Shown piece after piece: positions 40,253-48,056 of a stretch of 64,000 nucleotides of DNA. The notes under the pieces are model-generated. The model did not search any database. It worked only from the letters and a program-made list of their open reading frames with translations, and was not told the origin of the DNA. Source of the stretch: Marinobacter pelagius. GTDB taxonomy: Bacteria; Pseudomonadota; Gammaproteobacteria; Pseudomonadales; Oleiphilaceae. The stretch is taken from NCBI RefSeq assembly GCF_900114925.1, contig NZ_FOUR01000006.1, positions 1-64,000 of the forward strand, written 5' to 3'. Within the stretch, counting starts at the first letter, position 1, and each line of letters opens with the position of its first letter. The position numbers and the translations under genes were made by a program.

Positions 40253-40329
40253 GCCCCCGTAGCTCATCTGGATAGAGCGTCCCCCTCCTAAGGGGAAGGT
40301 AGCAGGTTCGAGTCCTGCCGGGGGTACCA
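40253..40329 (+). tRNA. tRNA-Arg (anticodon CCT)
   Basis: A 77-nt cloverleaf. The acceptor stem GCCCCCG pairs with CGGGGGT, the anticodon stem TCCCC/GGGGA encloses loop CTCCTAA (anticodon CCT, reading AGG), and the T-arm GCAGG-TTCGAGT-CCTGC is perfect. The CCA end is encoded. It reads towards the integrative remnants and is a plausible integration target; integrase arm-like repeats start 8 nt after it. Confidence 0.96.
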
Positions 40330-40336
40330 TCCGGCT

Positions 40337-40426
40337 GTCCACTGAAGTCCACCACTATACATAACGCCCTGTTTTTAAAAGCCTTAAAGCCCACCATTAG
40401 TTCATAGCGGTCTACCGAAGTCCACC
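40337..40426 (+). repeat. integrase arm-like direct repeats next to tRNA-Arg
   Basis: GTCCACTGAAGTCCACC (40337-40353) and GTCTACCGAAGTCCACC (40410-40426) match at 15 of 17 bases and are 73 bp apart. They lie between the tRNA 3' end and the integrase start. Such short direct repeats beside an att site are typical arm-type sites for tyrosine integrases. The remaining sequence to 40525 holds no gene. Confidence 0.6.
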
Positions 40427-40525
40427 GATATCCACGTTTTCTGGGGGTACAACTGTGGGTACAAAATGGAATCTCGCTCGCTTTAGTGCTCTTTATACCC
40501 CCAACAAAAGTACAGAACTGCAACT

Positions 40526-40624
40526 ATGGCGACCGACAAACTCACAGACCGTCTGGTTAAATCCGCCAACTATGAAAAGTTCGGAAAACCCAAAAAGCTG
40601 TTTGGCAAGCCCCCGATATCCTAG
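40526..40624 (+). pseudogene. tyrosine integrase, N-terminal fragment only
   Basis: ATG at 40526 opens a 32-codon frame. Its first ~27 residues (MATDKLTDRLVKSANYEKFG then KPKKLFG) resemble the start of phage/island integrases of the DUF4102 class, where KLxD is followed by GGLxL. The frame is cut at 40603 by the IS3 element, and the last codons come from the IS end. The catalytic domain is not found anywhere in the window, so the fragment is nonfunctional. Confidence 0.75.
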
Positions 40625-41345
40625 ACACCCGACAGCTTTGTGAAATACTGTTTTTCGAAGTCCACCGGTGACAGCCCACCGTTATTGCCGTGACGGCTCA
40701 TGCTGGGTTTCAGTCGGTGCTCCTTCAGGAAGTCTCTCCATTCACGGCTGGTGTACTTGGAGCCTTGTCTGAGTGAATCAGAACCTCCTGTTTTGGTCTG
40801 CGCCTCCAGGAAGCCATCAGTAAGGCGTCCATAACCAGGTCCGTCGACATGCGCGACTTCATGGACCAGCCCACAATTTGCCGAGAGAACAGGTCCAGAA
40901 CGGTGGCGAGATACAAGAAGCCCTCGTGAGTTCGAATGTAGGTAATATCAGTCACCCATCGCTCGTTCGGCTTCTGAGCCTCAAAATCGCGATCCAGATG
41001 ATTGGGTGCGACATGAGCAGGTTCCCCGCCATATTAACCTTTGTGGCGCTTGTAGCCGCGCTGAGCACGGATACCTTCGGCCTTCATTAATCGGTACACC
41101 CGATTCTTGCTGCACCTCTCGCCGAGATCTTTGAGATCCAGGGTGATGTTCCGATAGCCGTACACGCCACCACTTTCGAGCCAGGCCTGTTTGATCAGCC
41201 CCACCAAGCGACGGTTGGCCTTGGTGCGAGAGCTTTCCGGCTTATGTAGCCAGGCATAGAAGCCACTGAAATGGACGCCCAGAACCCGACACATGACACG
41301 GACTCGAAATTCACTCTGGTGAGTCCTGATGAAGCGATACTTTAC
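40621..41345 (-). pseudogene. IS3 transposase OrfB, triply broken
   Basis: The integrase-like (DDE) transposase is readable as KYRFIRTHQSEF... from 41345. It is then hit by a TAA after RGYKRHKG (about 41034), followed by continued homology YGGEPAHVAPNHLDRDF and WVTDITYIRTHEGFLY. A one-base loss turns HSDQGSKYTS into HSDKAPS (about 40775). An in-frame deletion then joins SRHGNNGG directly to LSPVDFE, removing the region with the last catalytic acid. Without the ATGTGC start its expression would depend on OrfA frameshifting. Confidence 0.85.
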
Positions 41346-41620
41346 TTGGACTCCTTGGCAAAGAACGCTGCGGCCTTTTTTAGTATGTCGCGTTCCTCGC
41401 TGACCCGGCGCAGTTCCGCTCTGAGCTTGCGCAGCTCTTCCTGCTGCTCGCTAATTTGTTGGTGTTGGCTGCCAGTATCACCGTATAGCTTGATCCATTT
41501 GTGCAGGCTGGCCGAGGTAATCCCCAGTCTCCGGCACACATCAGTCACTTTGTAGCCCCGCTCAGTAACTTGTTTGACCGCTTCGATTGTGAATTTTTCG
41601 GAGTAGCGCTTTCCGCTCAT
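41342..41620 (-). CDS. IS3 transposase OrfA
   Basis: A 92-residue helix-turn-helix protein (MSGKRYSEKFTIEAVKQVTE, CRRLGITSASLHKWIK) ending in a leucine zipper (QQEELRKLRAELRRVSEERD). It contains an AAAAAAG slippery heptamer (complement at about 41382-41388), the usual -1 frameshift site for making OrfAB. ATG at 41620. It is intact but has no functional OrfB partner in this copy. Confidence 0.9.
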   Translation of the reverse strand: MSGKRYSEKFTIEAVKQVTERGYKVTDVCRRLGITSASLHKWIKLYGDTGSQHQQISEQQEELRKLRAELRRVSEERDILKKAAAFFAKESK

Positions 41621-41687
41621 TACCAACACCTGTAGATTTGCGTTTAGTGTTGCGCTATCAAGCGTCTACTGTATCGGGGGCTTGCCA

Positions 41688-42353
41688 GAGTGGCCCATGT
41701 AGGGCCACTCGATAAATTTGATCTGGAAGCCGACTGGGCAGGTTTCAGGTCACTTTTTAGCTTTGATACGACAGAGGAGCTGTCCGCCGGGCTCTTGGCT
41801 GCATCTTTCGTCGGTGGATAAAACTCCTCAATCACCTGACTCACCTCATCCTCATCATACTCAAACAGGGCGTCGCCGAACCCCTTTGCGGCGGCAGCAT
41901 CCAATGCAGCCTGATCAACGCCCTCCTCCTTCACCAGCCTGAAGGCTTCTCTTGCCTCGGCCACCGCCTCGTGAAGTGGTACCCCCTCCTAATGACCAGA
42001 TCCACGTAGTAGATCGGCGTCCGATGGCTCTGCGTCGTACTTTTGCCTCTCAGCTTCAGTTCCAAGGGCATGTACGTCAATAGACCACCAGAGACTGCCT
42101 GGTAGTAGCTCAGTCTGGCCGCGAGAGTCCGGATACTGTTGTAGCCGGTCGTCCGAAAGATAAACGTGCCGAGATCATCGTCTTTACCTACCTTCACGTT
42201 CAGACGACCATACGGCTTGCACAGACCACCTTTACCGAACTCACACAACGTCGGCCCAGGACATGGCAAAGACTGCACTCCTGACTGCGTCAGTCTTTTA
42301 CAGGTTTCGCCGTTACCGACGCACATCTGAATTGTGTTTGCACTCATGCCCAT
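41688..42353 (-). pseudogene. integrative-element 'hydrolase or metal-binding' protein, frameshifted remnant
   Basis: Two frames join into one protein: MGMSANTIQMCVGNGETCKR ... SHRTPIYYVDLVIR (to about 41990), then HEAVAEAREAFRLVKEEGVD and AAAKGFGDALFEYDEDEVSQ. The break is a one-base loss in a G run (complement of 41982-41990). Relative to family members I remember, about 90 N-terminal residues are missing, though a good ribosome site (GGAGG) precedes the ATG at 42353. The 3' end now reads into the IS. This family normally sits next to DUF932 genes on conjugative elements. Confidence 0.65.
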
Positions 42354-42372
42354 GGTGTTTTCCTCCAGACAT

Positions 42373-42413
42373 AAAAAAACCCACCAGAGCATCAGGCTCT
42401 GGTGGGTTTTATG
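42373..42413. terminator. bidirectional hairpin terminator
   Basis: A perfect 15-bp stem (AAAACCCACCAGAGC, loop ATCAG, GCTCTGGTGGGTTTT; 42376-42410) with A and T runs on both sides. It separates the DUF932 gene from the downstream pseudogene on the minus strand. Confidence 0.9.
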
Positions 42414-42503
42414 GCGTTTTATTCGATTTATAGGATCGGCTCAGGCCACAAGTGACAGAGCCTGTTCTAATGCACGGTTCTTCAAGGCCGCACCGGTTCC
42501 GAA

Positions 42504-43403
42504 CTAGGCTGAATCCAGCCGGTGATCTACGCTTTTGGCCCGGCGTTGGTGATCAACGAATTCCGTGACGGCATTGAGGAGCCCGTAGGCTGTGCCATCC
42601 GATGAGGCCAACGTGGCACCCGTACCCTCCCCTTCATACAGAGATAGCGCTTTGGCCATGGATCGCTCGTTCGTTTTGCCAACACTACTTTCGGAATCAT
42701 CAGTGAATACCTTCAGGAAGTAGTTCCTGACTTCGGTGTTCTTCACCTTTCGCTCACTCAGGGTCTTCAATCGATACATGAAGTTATCCCATGCACTGAC
42801 CGAAATACCGAGCTGTTTCTTCACCAGGTCTGCATCAAAGGCGGTGTTGTGCTTCACCTTCACAGCATTTGCGGTCGAGCCTTTCAGCGCCACTGCGAGG
42901 GTGTTATTACAAACCACACGAATGCTAGTGAACTGAGCAGTAGTGGCCATGGTGCCGTCACAGGCGGTTGCCAGCAGCACGTAGGCATTGGTCTGATCGT
43001 TTCCCTTGAGCATGCCGGATTGGCCGGTGCGGGCCAGGGCCCACATCTTGCGACCGCCTTTCAGGACTCCAGCTGTTTCCAGCTCAAAACCGGACACCTC
43101 GGTCAGATCCCGATAGAACTCAAGAATCTCCTCGGGCTGAACCACCTTGAAGCGATTACCGACGACCGACAGCGGAGCCTTGGTATCCGAGCGGTAAAGC
43201 ACTTTGGAATCCGGGTACGAGAGGATTTCACCCAGACTGCCACTAGAATTAGTGACATAGCGGACAGGGCTTTCTTGAATCTGCCAGTCCAAGCCCGCTT
43301 GTTTTGCCCAGACCTCCAGCGGCTGATTGGAAGTCAGTTCGTTCCCCAAGCCATGCCAAGGGGTTTGACCAACGTAGGCCATTTGCTCGATAAGGTGAGC
43401 CAT
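42504..43403 (-). CDS. DUF932 protein, C-terminally shortened by a nonsense codon
   Basis: A 299-residue DUF932 protein (MAHLIEQMAYVGQTPWHGLG; SVVGNRFKVVQPEEILEFYR) of the type encoded on plasmids and integrative elements. It is usually called a phage/plasmid-like protein of unknown role. The ATG at 43403 follows AGGAGAACG; the longer open frame upstream overlaps the glycine-zipper gene. The frame stops at TAG in RLDSA*, but reading through gives FGTGAALKNRALEQALSLVA and a stop at 42441. This fits a lost tryptophan codon (TGG to TAG), costing about 20 residues. Confidence 0.85.
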   Translation of the reverse strand: MAHLIEQMAYVGQTPWHGLGNELTSNQPLEVWAKQAGLDWQIQESPVRYVTNSSGSLGEILSYPDSKVLYRSDTKAPLSVVGNRFKVVQPEEILEFYRDLTEVSGFELETAGVLKGGRKMWALARTGQSGMLKGNDQTNAYVLLATACDGTMATTAQFTSIRVVCNNTLAVALKGSTANAVKVKHNTAFDADLVKKQLGISVSAWDNFMYRLKTLSERKVKNTEVRNYFLKVFTDDSESSVGKTNERSMAKALSLYEGEGTGATLASSDGTAYGLLNAVTEFVDHQRRAKSVDHRLDSA

Positions 43404-43434
43404 GGTCGTTCTCCTATGGAATTTGAGAGGGGGA

Positions 43435-43785
43435 TTAGCGGATATCGTTGCTTGAGTCGGGATCGGTACTGAAGGAATAGCCGCAATCAAGGCAGCGAAG
43501 GTTATCCAGCACACGGTCATCCAGGACATCGCCGAGAATCACGCCAGCGGAAGCGCCAGTGGCACCGCCCAGTAGCGCACCAATGACGGCACCGCCGATA
43601 CCGCCCACGGTCGCACCGACAGGGCCGGCAACGATTCCCAGAGCAGCGCCCGCTTGAGCACCGGCCGTGGCAGCGGCATAGCCGCCATAGGTGCCGGCAG
43701 ACGCACCGACTACACCAGCGGTTTTCTTGCCGTAGTTGTTCTTGCCAATCCGGCGGGACAGGCAGTTGGGGCATTGTTCAGACAT
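43435..43785 (-). CDS. glycine-zipper protein with split zinc ribbon
   Basis: A 116-residue protein. A CPNC pair at residues 5-8 and a CLDC pair near residue 99 look like the two halves of one zinc ribbon. Between them lies a long Gly/Ala-rich segment (AGVVGASAGTYGGYAAATAG through GGIGGAVIGALLGGATGASA) typical of glycine-zipper membrane-associating helices. Function unknown. It lies 31 nt upstream of DUF932 in the same direction and probably forms an operon with it on the former mobile element. Confidence 0.75.
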   Translation of the reverse strand: MSEQCPNCLSRRIGKNNYGKKTAGVVGASAGTYGGYAAATAGAQAGAALGIVAGPVGATVGGIGGAVIGALLGGATGASAGVILGDVLDDRVLDNLRCLDCGYSFSTDPDSSNDIR

Positions 43786-44046
43786 CGGAAATTACCTCTG
43801 TGAATTGGGAGGGAAGGCACTGTCCGTGCCTCGGTTCACAGAGGTGATATAGGTTTGAGATTTATTCCAGCTGAGAACTACCCCGTCCTGCAAAGACAAA
43901 CTGAACAGTGATTTCAATCGAAGAGTGTGCGCTGTAATCGCAGGGTGCCGCGTTTCGCTTATTTGCCTGTATCCCTGGCCTGCCACTTGCGCAGCAACGG
44001 GGGTATTTTGCCTGTTCAGTGACTTGGCGGCCCGTTGCAAAAACTA

Positions 44047-44076
44047 TTGACACGAGCATTACTTTCGCTGATCATT
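44047..44076 (+). promoter_or_regulatory. possible sigma70 promoter of the cym operon
   Basis: A perfect -35 TTGACA (44047-44052) is followed 19-20 bp later by TCATTA/CATTAA, a poor -10. It lies directly upstream of the CymR-like operator at 44086, so a repressor would cover the start-site region. The -10 assignment is weak. The rest of the gap 43786-44085 shows no gene. Confidence 0.4.
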
Positions 44077-44085
44077 AATCCACCC

Positions 44086-44113
44086 AACAAACAAACCAAC
44101 CTGTCTGTATTTA
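44086..44113 (+). promoter_or_regulatory. CymR (cumate) operator-like sequence
   Basis: The sequence runs AACAAACAAACCAAC then CTGTCTGTATTTA: an imperfect dyad with ACAAAC/CTGTCTGT half sites, 40 bp before cymB. From memory, the P. putida F1 cym operator has half-sites AAACAAACC and CTGTCTGTATT at the same spacing, and the related cmt operator differs at about 7 of 27 positions. The site lies downstream of the likely promoter, as in F1. A CymR-like repressor is encoded at 57727-58377. Repression relieved by p-cumate is the inferred mechanism. Confidence 0.8.
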
Positions 44114-44152
44114 TCTCCGCAGCAGGCACAAAAACAATCACAGGAGACGAAA

Positions 44153-44911
44153 ATGAGACTAAAAAACAAGGTCGCGATCATCACTGGCGCGGCAACCGGT
44201 ATCGGTAATGCTATTGCGCGCTCTTACCTTGCAGAAGGCGCGAAAGTTGTCATTGCTGATGTAAAAGGGGCCGAAGCGGCTGCGTCAGAACTGGGCGATG
44301 AAGTAGCGGTGGGTGTTTGCACCGACGTGTCAGATCCCGAAAGCACTCGACAGATGGCCAGGACTGCGCTGGAGCGCTTTGGAAAGATTGATTTATTGGT
44401 CAATAATGCTGGGATCTTCACGGGTCTCAATCATGCCCCGATGGAGTCAATCTCTGTTGAGGACTGGGACAGCCTCTATAGCGTCAACGTTAAGGGTCCA
44501 TGGCTGTGTACCAGCTCAGTGTCAGACGCCATGCGCGAAGGCGGCGGTGGGAAGATCATTAATATCGCCTCGGTAATTGCCCACATCGGGGCCCCCTTCA
44601 TGCTGCATTATGTTTCCAGCAAGGGCGCAGTTGCAGCGATGACACGCGCTATGGCTCGTGAGTTCGCGGCGACCAAGTCCGGGATCTTAGTCAACTCCAT
44701 CTCTCCCGGCTACACCCATTCAGAAAATGCTATCGCCAATGCTCAACAGCATGAGCAGTTCGAAGGTGTTTCCGCCTCAATGCGGGCTATCGACCGATCG
44801 CAAGTCCCTGCCGATATCGCGGGTGTGGCACTCTGGCTAGCCAGTGATGAAGCCTCTTATGTGAACGGGCAGAACATTATTGTGGATGGCGGCATTTACA
44901 TGAGCCTCTAA
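44153..44911 (+). CDS. cymB: short-chain dehydrogenase, p-cumic alcohol dehydrogenase (CymB-like)
   Basis: A 252-residue classical SDR. The NAD motif is TGAATGIGNA at about 11-20, NNAGIF follows near 82-87, and the Tyr-Lys active site is in LHYVSSKGAV. It is first in an operon with aldehyde dehydrogenase, XylM-like hydroxylase, reductase and FadL-like porin, matching the P. putida cymBCAaDAb gene set. The predicted reaction is p-cumic alcohol to p-cumic aldehyde. Substrate identity rests on context. The ATG at 44153 follows CAGGAGACGAAA. Confidence 0.82.
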   Translation: MRLKNKVAIITGAATGIGNAIARSYLAEGAKVVIADVKGAEAAASELGDEVAVGVCTDVSDPESTRQMARTALERFGKIDLLVNNAGIFTGLNHAPMESISVEDWDSLYSVNVKGPWLCTSSVSDAMREGGGGKIINIASVIAHIGAPFMLHYVSSKGAVAAMTRAMAREFAATKSGILVNSISPGYTHSENAIANAQQHEQFEGVSASMRAIDRSQVPADIAGVALWLASDEASYVNGQNIIVDGGIYMSL

Positions 44912-44961
44912 TCACCTCTCGCCGCAAAACCCTTCACTAGCTGCAATCAGGGAGTCAGCTT

Positions 44962-46446
44962 ATGAGCGCTAGCTCGAATTTCGATGCGAACCATGCGACG
45001 TTCCGCAATCAAAACCTTATCGGTGGCCAATGGAAGGACGCTGTCTCTGGCAAGACCATCGCCGTCGAAAACCCCGCAACAGAAGGCATCATAACCCATG
45101 TACCGCAGGGGGTTCAGGAGGATATTGACGAGGCGGTACGGGTTGCCCGTACCACTTTCCAGTCGCCTGCTTGGCGAAAGATCCGTCCGATCGACCGTGG
45201 CCGAATTCTTGAGAATATCGCCCGGAAAGTGGAAGAAAATGCTGATGAATTGGCGTATCTCGAGTCGCTGGATGCTGGCAAGGCAATTGAATTCGCCAAG
45301 GTCATCGACCTGCCCTCTACTGTCGATGTTTTTCGTTATATGGGAGGGTGGTGTTCCAAGTTAGGTGGTACAACCCCCCCAATCTCTTTCGATGGCCGTG
45401 AATATCATGCTTACACTCGCCGTGAACCAATTGGTGTCGTGGGAGCTATCTCGCCATGGAATTATCCACTCGCACTGGGCTCTTGGAAAATTGCGTCTGC
45501 ACTGGCTGCCGGATGCACAGTGGTACTCAAGCCTTCAGAGCTCACCCCACTGAGTACGCTCCGGCTTGCTGAACTGTGCTTGGAAGCCGGGCTGCCGGAA
45601 GGCGCACTCAATATCGTTAATGGATATGGGCACGAGGCTGGCCAGGCGCTGGCGCGTCACCCTGACGTGGACAAAATTACCTTCACCGGTTCTACGGTAG
45701 TCGGCAAGAAGATTGTCGAGTATGCACTGGGCAACATGAAGCGCGTTACTTTGGAGTTGGGGGGCAAATCACCGGGAATTGTCTTTGCCGACGCGGACCT
45801 GGATCAGGCAGGTTTGGGCGCAGCCCTCGCCGTTTTCTTCAACTCCGGACAAGTCTGCTTTGCCGCCAGCCGACTATTCGTCCAAGCCAGTGTATATGAC
45901 CAGGTTGTCGAAGCCGTTTCAGCCGCCGCAGGGCAATTCAAAGTCGGCAACGGATTGGATCCAGACACCATGCTGGGCCCATTAGTGTCACGAAGACAAC
46001 AAGAGCGAGTGATGGATTACGTTCAGTCTGGGATCGAACAAGGTGCCCGACTGGTCAGCGGTGGCAAGACACTTGGTGAAAAGGGCTACTTCATGCAGCC
46101 CACCATCTTTGCCGACGTCGACCCTTCAATGCGTATCGCTCAGGAGGAAATTTTCGGACCCGTGATCAGCATTATCCCTTTCAAGGATGAAGCCGAGGTA
46201 ATCCATATGGCAAACGATACCTCTTATGGACTTGCCGCCAACATCTGGACGCGGGATATCAAGAAAGCGCACCGCGTCGCGCACCGCCTCCAAGCTGGCT
46301 CAGTGTGGATCAACTGCCATGGGGTAATTGATCCGGCGGCACCTTTCGGCGGATTCAAACAGTCGGGCTGGGGGCGGGAGATCTCGGAGGAAGGCTTGCT
46401 TGCTTATACCGAGACCAAAACCGTCTGTGCACTGCTGGATGACTAA
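44962..46446 (+). CDS. cymC: aldehyde dehydrogenase, p-cumic aldehyde dehydrogenase (CymC-like)
   Basis: A 494-residue NAD-dependent aldehyde dehydrogenase of the betaine-aldehyde type. The general base is E265 in LELGGKSPG and the nucleophile is C299 in NSGQVCFAASR. ISPWNYPL and FTGST line the cofactor cleft. It would oxidise p-cumic aldehyde to p-cumate, using the product of the adjacent SDR 50 nt upstream. Full length; the N-terminal MSASSNFDANHAT is variable in the family. Confidence 0.83.
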   Translation: MSASSNFDANHATFRNQNLIGGQWKDAVSGKTIAVENPATEGIITHVPQGVQEDIDEAVRVARTTFQSPAWRKIRPIDRGRILENIARKVEENADELAYLESLDAGKAIEFAKVIDLPSTVDVFRYMGGWCSKLGGTTPPISFDGREYHAYTRREPIGVVGAISPWNYPLALGSWKIASALAAGCTVVLKPSELTPLSTLRLAELCLEAGLPEGALNIVNGYGHEAGQALARHPDVDKITFTGSTVVGKKIVEYALGNMKRVTLELGGKSPGIVFADADLDQAGLGAALAVFFNSGQVCFAASRLFVQASVYDQVVEAVSAAAGQFKVGNGLDPDTMLGPLVSRRQQERVMDYVQSGIEQGARLVSGGKTLGEKGYFMQPTIFADVDPSMRIAQEEIFGPVISIIPFKDEAEVIHMANDTSYGLAANIWTRDIKKAHRVAHRLQAGSVWINCHGVIDPAAPFGGFKQSGWGREISEEGLLAYTETKTVCALLDD

Positions 46447-46499
46447 CAACAATCTTAAAAAACAAATCAGAGGGATCCGATCCCTCAAGGAGAACGATC

Positions 46500-47630
46500 A
46501 TGTGGGAATATATTAAATACTACTTTGCCCCACTCGTACAGGTTCTGGCTATCCTGGGGTTTTACTGGGGGGGCAACTATATGTGGATTGCAATCGCAGC
46601 CTTTCCGACGATTGCACTGGCCGATATGCTGCTTCCTTTAGATCTGAAAAAGCGAAAAATGGAGAGCCATTTCTGGGCCTACCTTCCAGTGTGGATCTCC
46701 ACTCTCCTTCTACCGATCATGTATTTCGCATTTGCATGGTCGGTGCAGCATAACGACCTTACCCCCCTTCAGATTGTAGCTGGTGTGGCGGGCTTAGCCT
46801 GGCTGTCGGTAGTTCCCGGCGTTCCGGCGACCCACGAACTTTACCATTCCAGGGGACGCCTAGCCCGATTCGTAGGTCGCTACGCGCAAATAGTCTTTCT
46901 CGACACTATGCGCATGGAAGTTCACGTCGTCGGGCATCACCGTGATGTCGGAACAAAGGAGGATGTTGATACCGCACCTCGGGGTACAAGCATTTACACG
47001 TTTACGCCAAGAGCAGCGCTGGAGTCCTTCCGTTGGGAATTGAAGTTGGACGCCGACAACCTTGAGCGGCGAGGCTACGGACGTTACTCGATCCGGCATT
47101 CACTATGGCGTGCTCTGCTAGCGATCGTGGTTTTCCTCGGAATCATCTACTTCATTGGTGGGTGGGCCGCAGTCGGCTTATGCGTGATTCCGATGGTCAT
47201 TGCCCGCTTCTGGGTCGAGGCGATGAACTATTACCAACATTACGGCCAAGTGCGCGTATCTGGGACGCCAATCGAGAAACATCACGTCTGGAACCACTTT
47301 GGAACGTTGTCTCGGCTGTATGCATTTGAAATTACCAACCACGCCGATCACCACCTCAATTCCTATATTCCTTACTACAAACTGGAGCCCGACAGAGACG
47401 CAATCGTTATCCCCAGCATCATCTCATGCTTCCTGCAAGGCTTTGTTCCGCCTTTATGGCACAGAACCATTAAGCCAGCCTTGAAACGTTGGGACAGGGA
47501 ATTCGCCTCGGCTGCTGAACGCAAGATGGCCATGGAGCAAAACCGCAGAGCTGGCTGGGAAGATTGGGTGGAAGATTGTGGAAACCGTGACAATCACCGA
47601 CCTGATAACACCACATTGACTCATGGCTAG
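46500..47630 (+). CDS. cymAa: XylM/CymAa-type membrane di-iron hydroxylase, p-cymene monooxygenase
   Basis: A 376-residue integral membrane hydroxylase of the AlkB/XylM group. Histidine clusters are HELYH (112-116), HVVGHH (142-147), QH247 in NYYQHYG, EKHHVWNH (261-266) and HADHH (281-285). Membrane helices lie at about 10-40, 60-80, 90-108 and 205-240. XylM-like features such as LAWLSVVPGVPATHEL support methyl-group hydroxylation of an alkylbenzene. Assigned to p-cymene from gene context. AGGAGAACGATC precedes the ATG. It needs the reductase encoded at 48057. Confidence 0.85.
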   Translation: MWEYIKYYFAPLVQVLAILGFYWGGNYMWIAIAAFPTIALADMLLPLDLKKRKMESHFWAYLPVWISTLLLPIMYFAFAWSVQHNDLTPLQIVAGVAGLAWLSVVPGVPATHELYHSRGRLARFVGRYAQIVFLDTMRMEVHVVGHHRDVGTKEDVDTAPRGTSIYTFTPRAALESFRWELKLDADNLERRGYGRYSIRHSLWRALLAIVVFLGIIYFIGGWAAVGLCVIPMVIARFWVEAMNYYQHYGQVRVSGTPIEKHHVWNHFGTLSRLYAFEITNHADHHLNSYIPYYKLEPDRDAIVIPSIISCFLQGFVPPLWHRTIKPALKRWDREFASAAERKMAMEQNRRAGWEDWVEDCGNRDNHRPDNTTLTHG

Positions 47631-48056
47631 GCGGAGCGCCTCGGAAGACAACCATGATCCCAGAGAAGGCCCCCGGAGCGGGGCCTTCAGAGAGCGGGAT
47701 TGGGAACGATAGACAAATTCTTTTGATCCCTTCGCTGGGTGGTGATGGGTTGTTGCTCAGACTGATATAAACGCTGGAGTGCCAACCTGTTCGTTGGCCC
47801 CACTGTAGCTACTCGACGGTGTTGGCAGACGGATGCGCGGACTAGCAAGGCCACAGGCTTGTACTATATCGCGACGATACACGCACCCAGTCAAACCCTA
47901 ACCATCTCAGACAACAGACAATGCCCCAAGAACGTTTACCGATCGTCATAGATTATCGATCGGATGTCTAGCTCAGTAATTATGGTCGCTTCCACTCTCG
48001 TCGTGATCATTCTGACTAAGCCGGCCTTTTACCGCCCAGTGTGAGGAGGAGCTCAA
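47631..48056 (+). other. 426-bp gap between cymAa and cymAb
   Basis: No credible gene on either strand. It holds a 9-bp GC hairpin (GAAGGCCCC/GGGGCCTTC, 47665-47688) without a T-tract, which could attenuate transcription. It also holds a short dyad CCAAC/GTTGG near 47784. In P. putida the porin gene cymD lies between Aa and Ab; here it is after cymAb, so this gap may be a scar of rearrangement. No cymD-like residue could be read in it. Confidence 0.6.

Larger units (their letters stand above)
40603..41687 (-). mobile_element. decayed IS3-family insertion sequence
   Basis: A 1085-bp element bounded by 16-bp inverted repeats, TGGCAAGCCCCCGATA at the left and its complement at the right, with TG...CA ends. 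OrfA is intact with a programmed-frameshift slippery run; orfB carries a stop, a frameshift and an internal deletion, so the element is dead. The flanks (GTT and GAG) give no 3-bp target duplication. This suggests that sequence beside it was lost after insertion. It interrupts the integrase gene. Confidence 0.85.

Noticed and set aside
41977..41986. TGGTACCCCC, matching 10 bases of the tRNA-Arg 3' end in complement, as an att site
   Set aside because: A 10-base match is expected by chance in a region this size, and it lies inside a coding sequence at a conserved glycine-valine-proline position.
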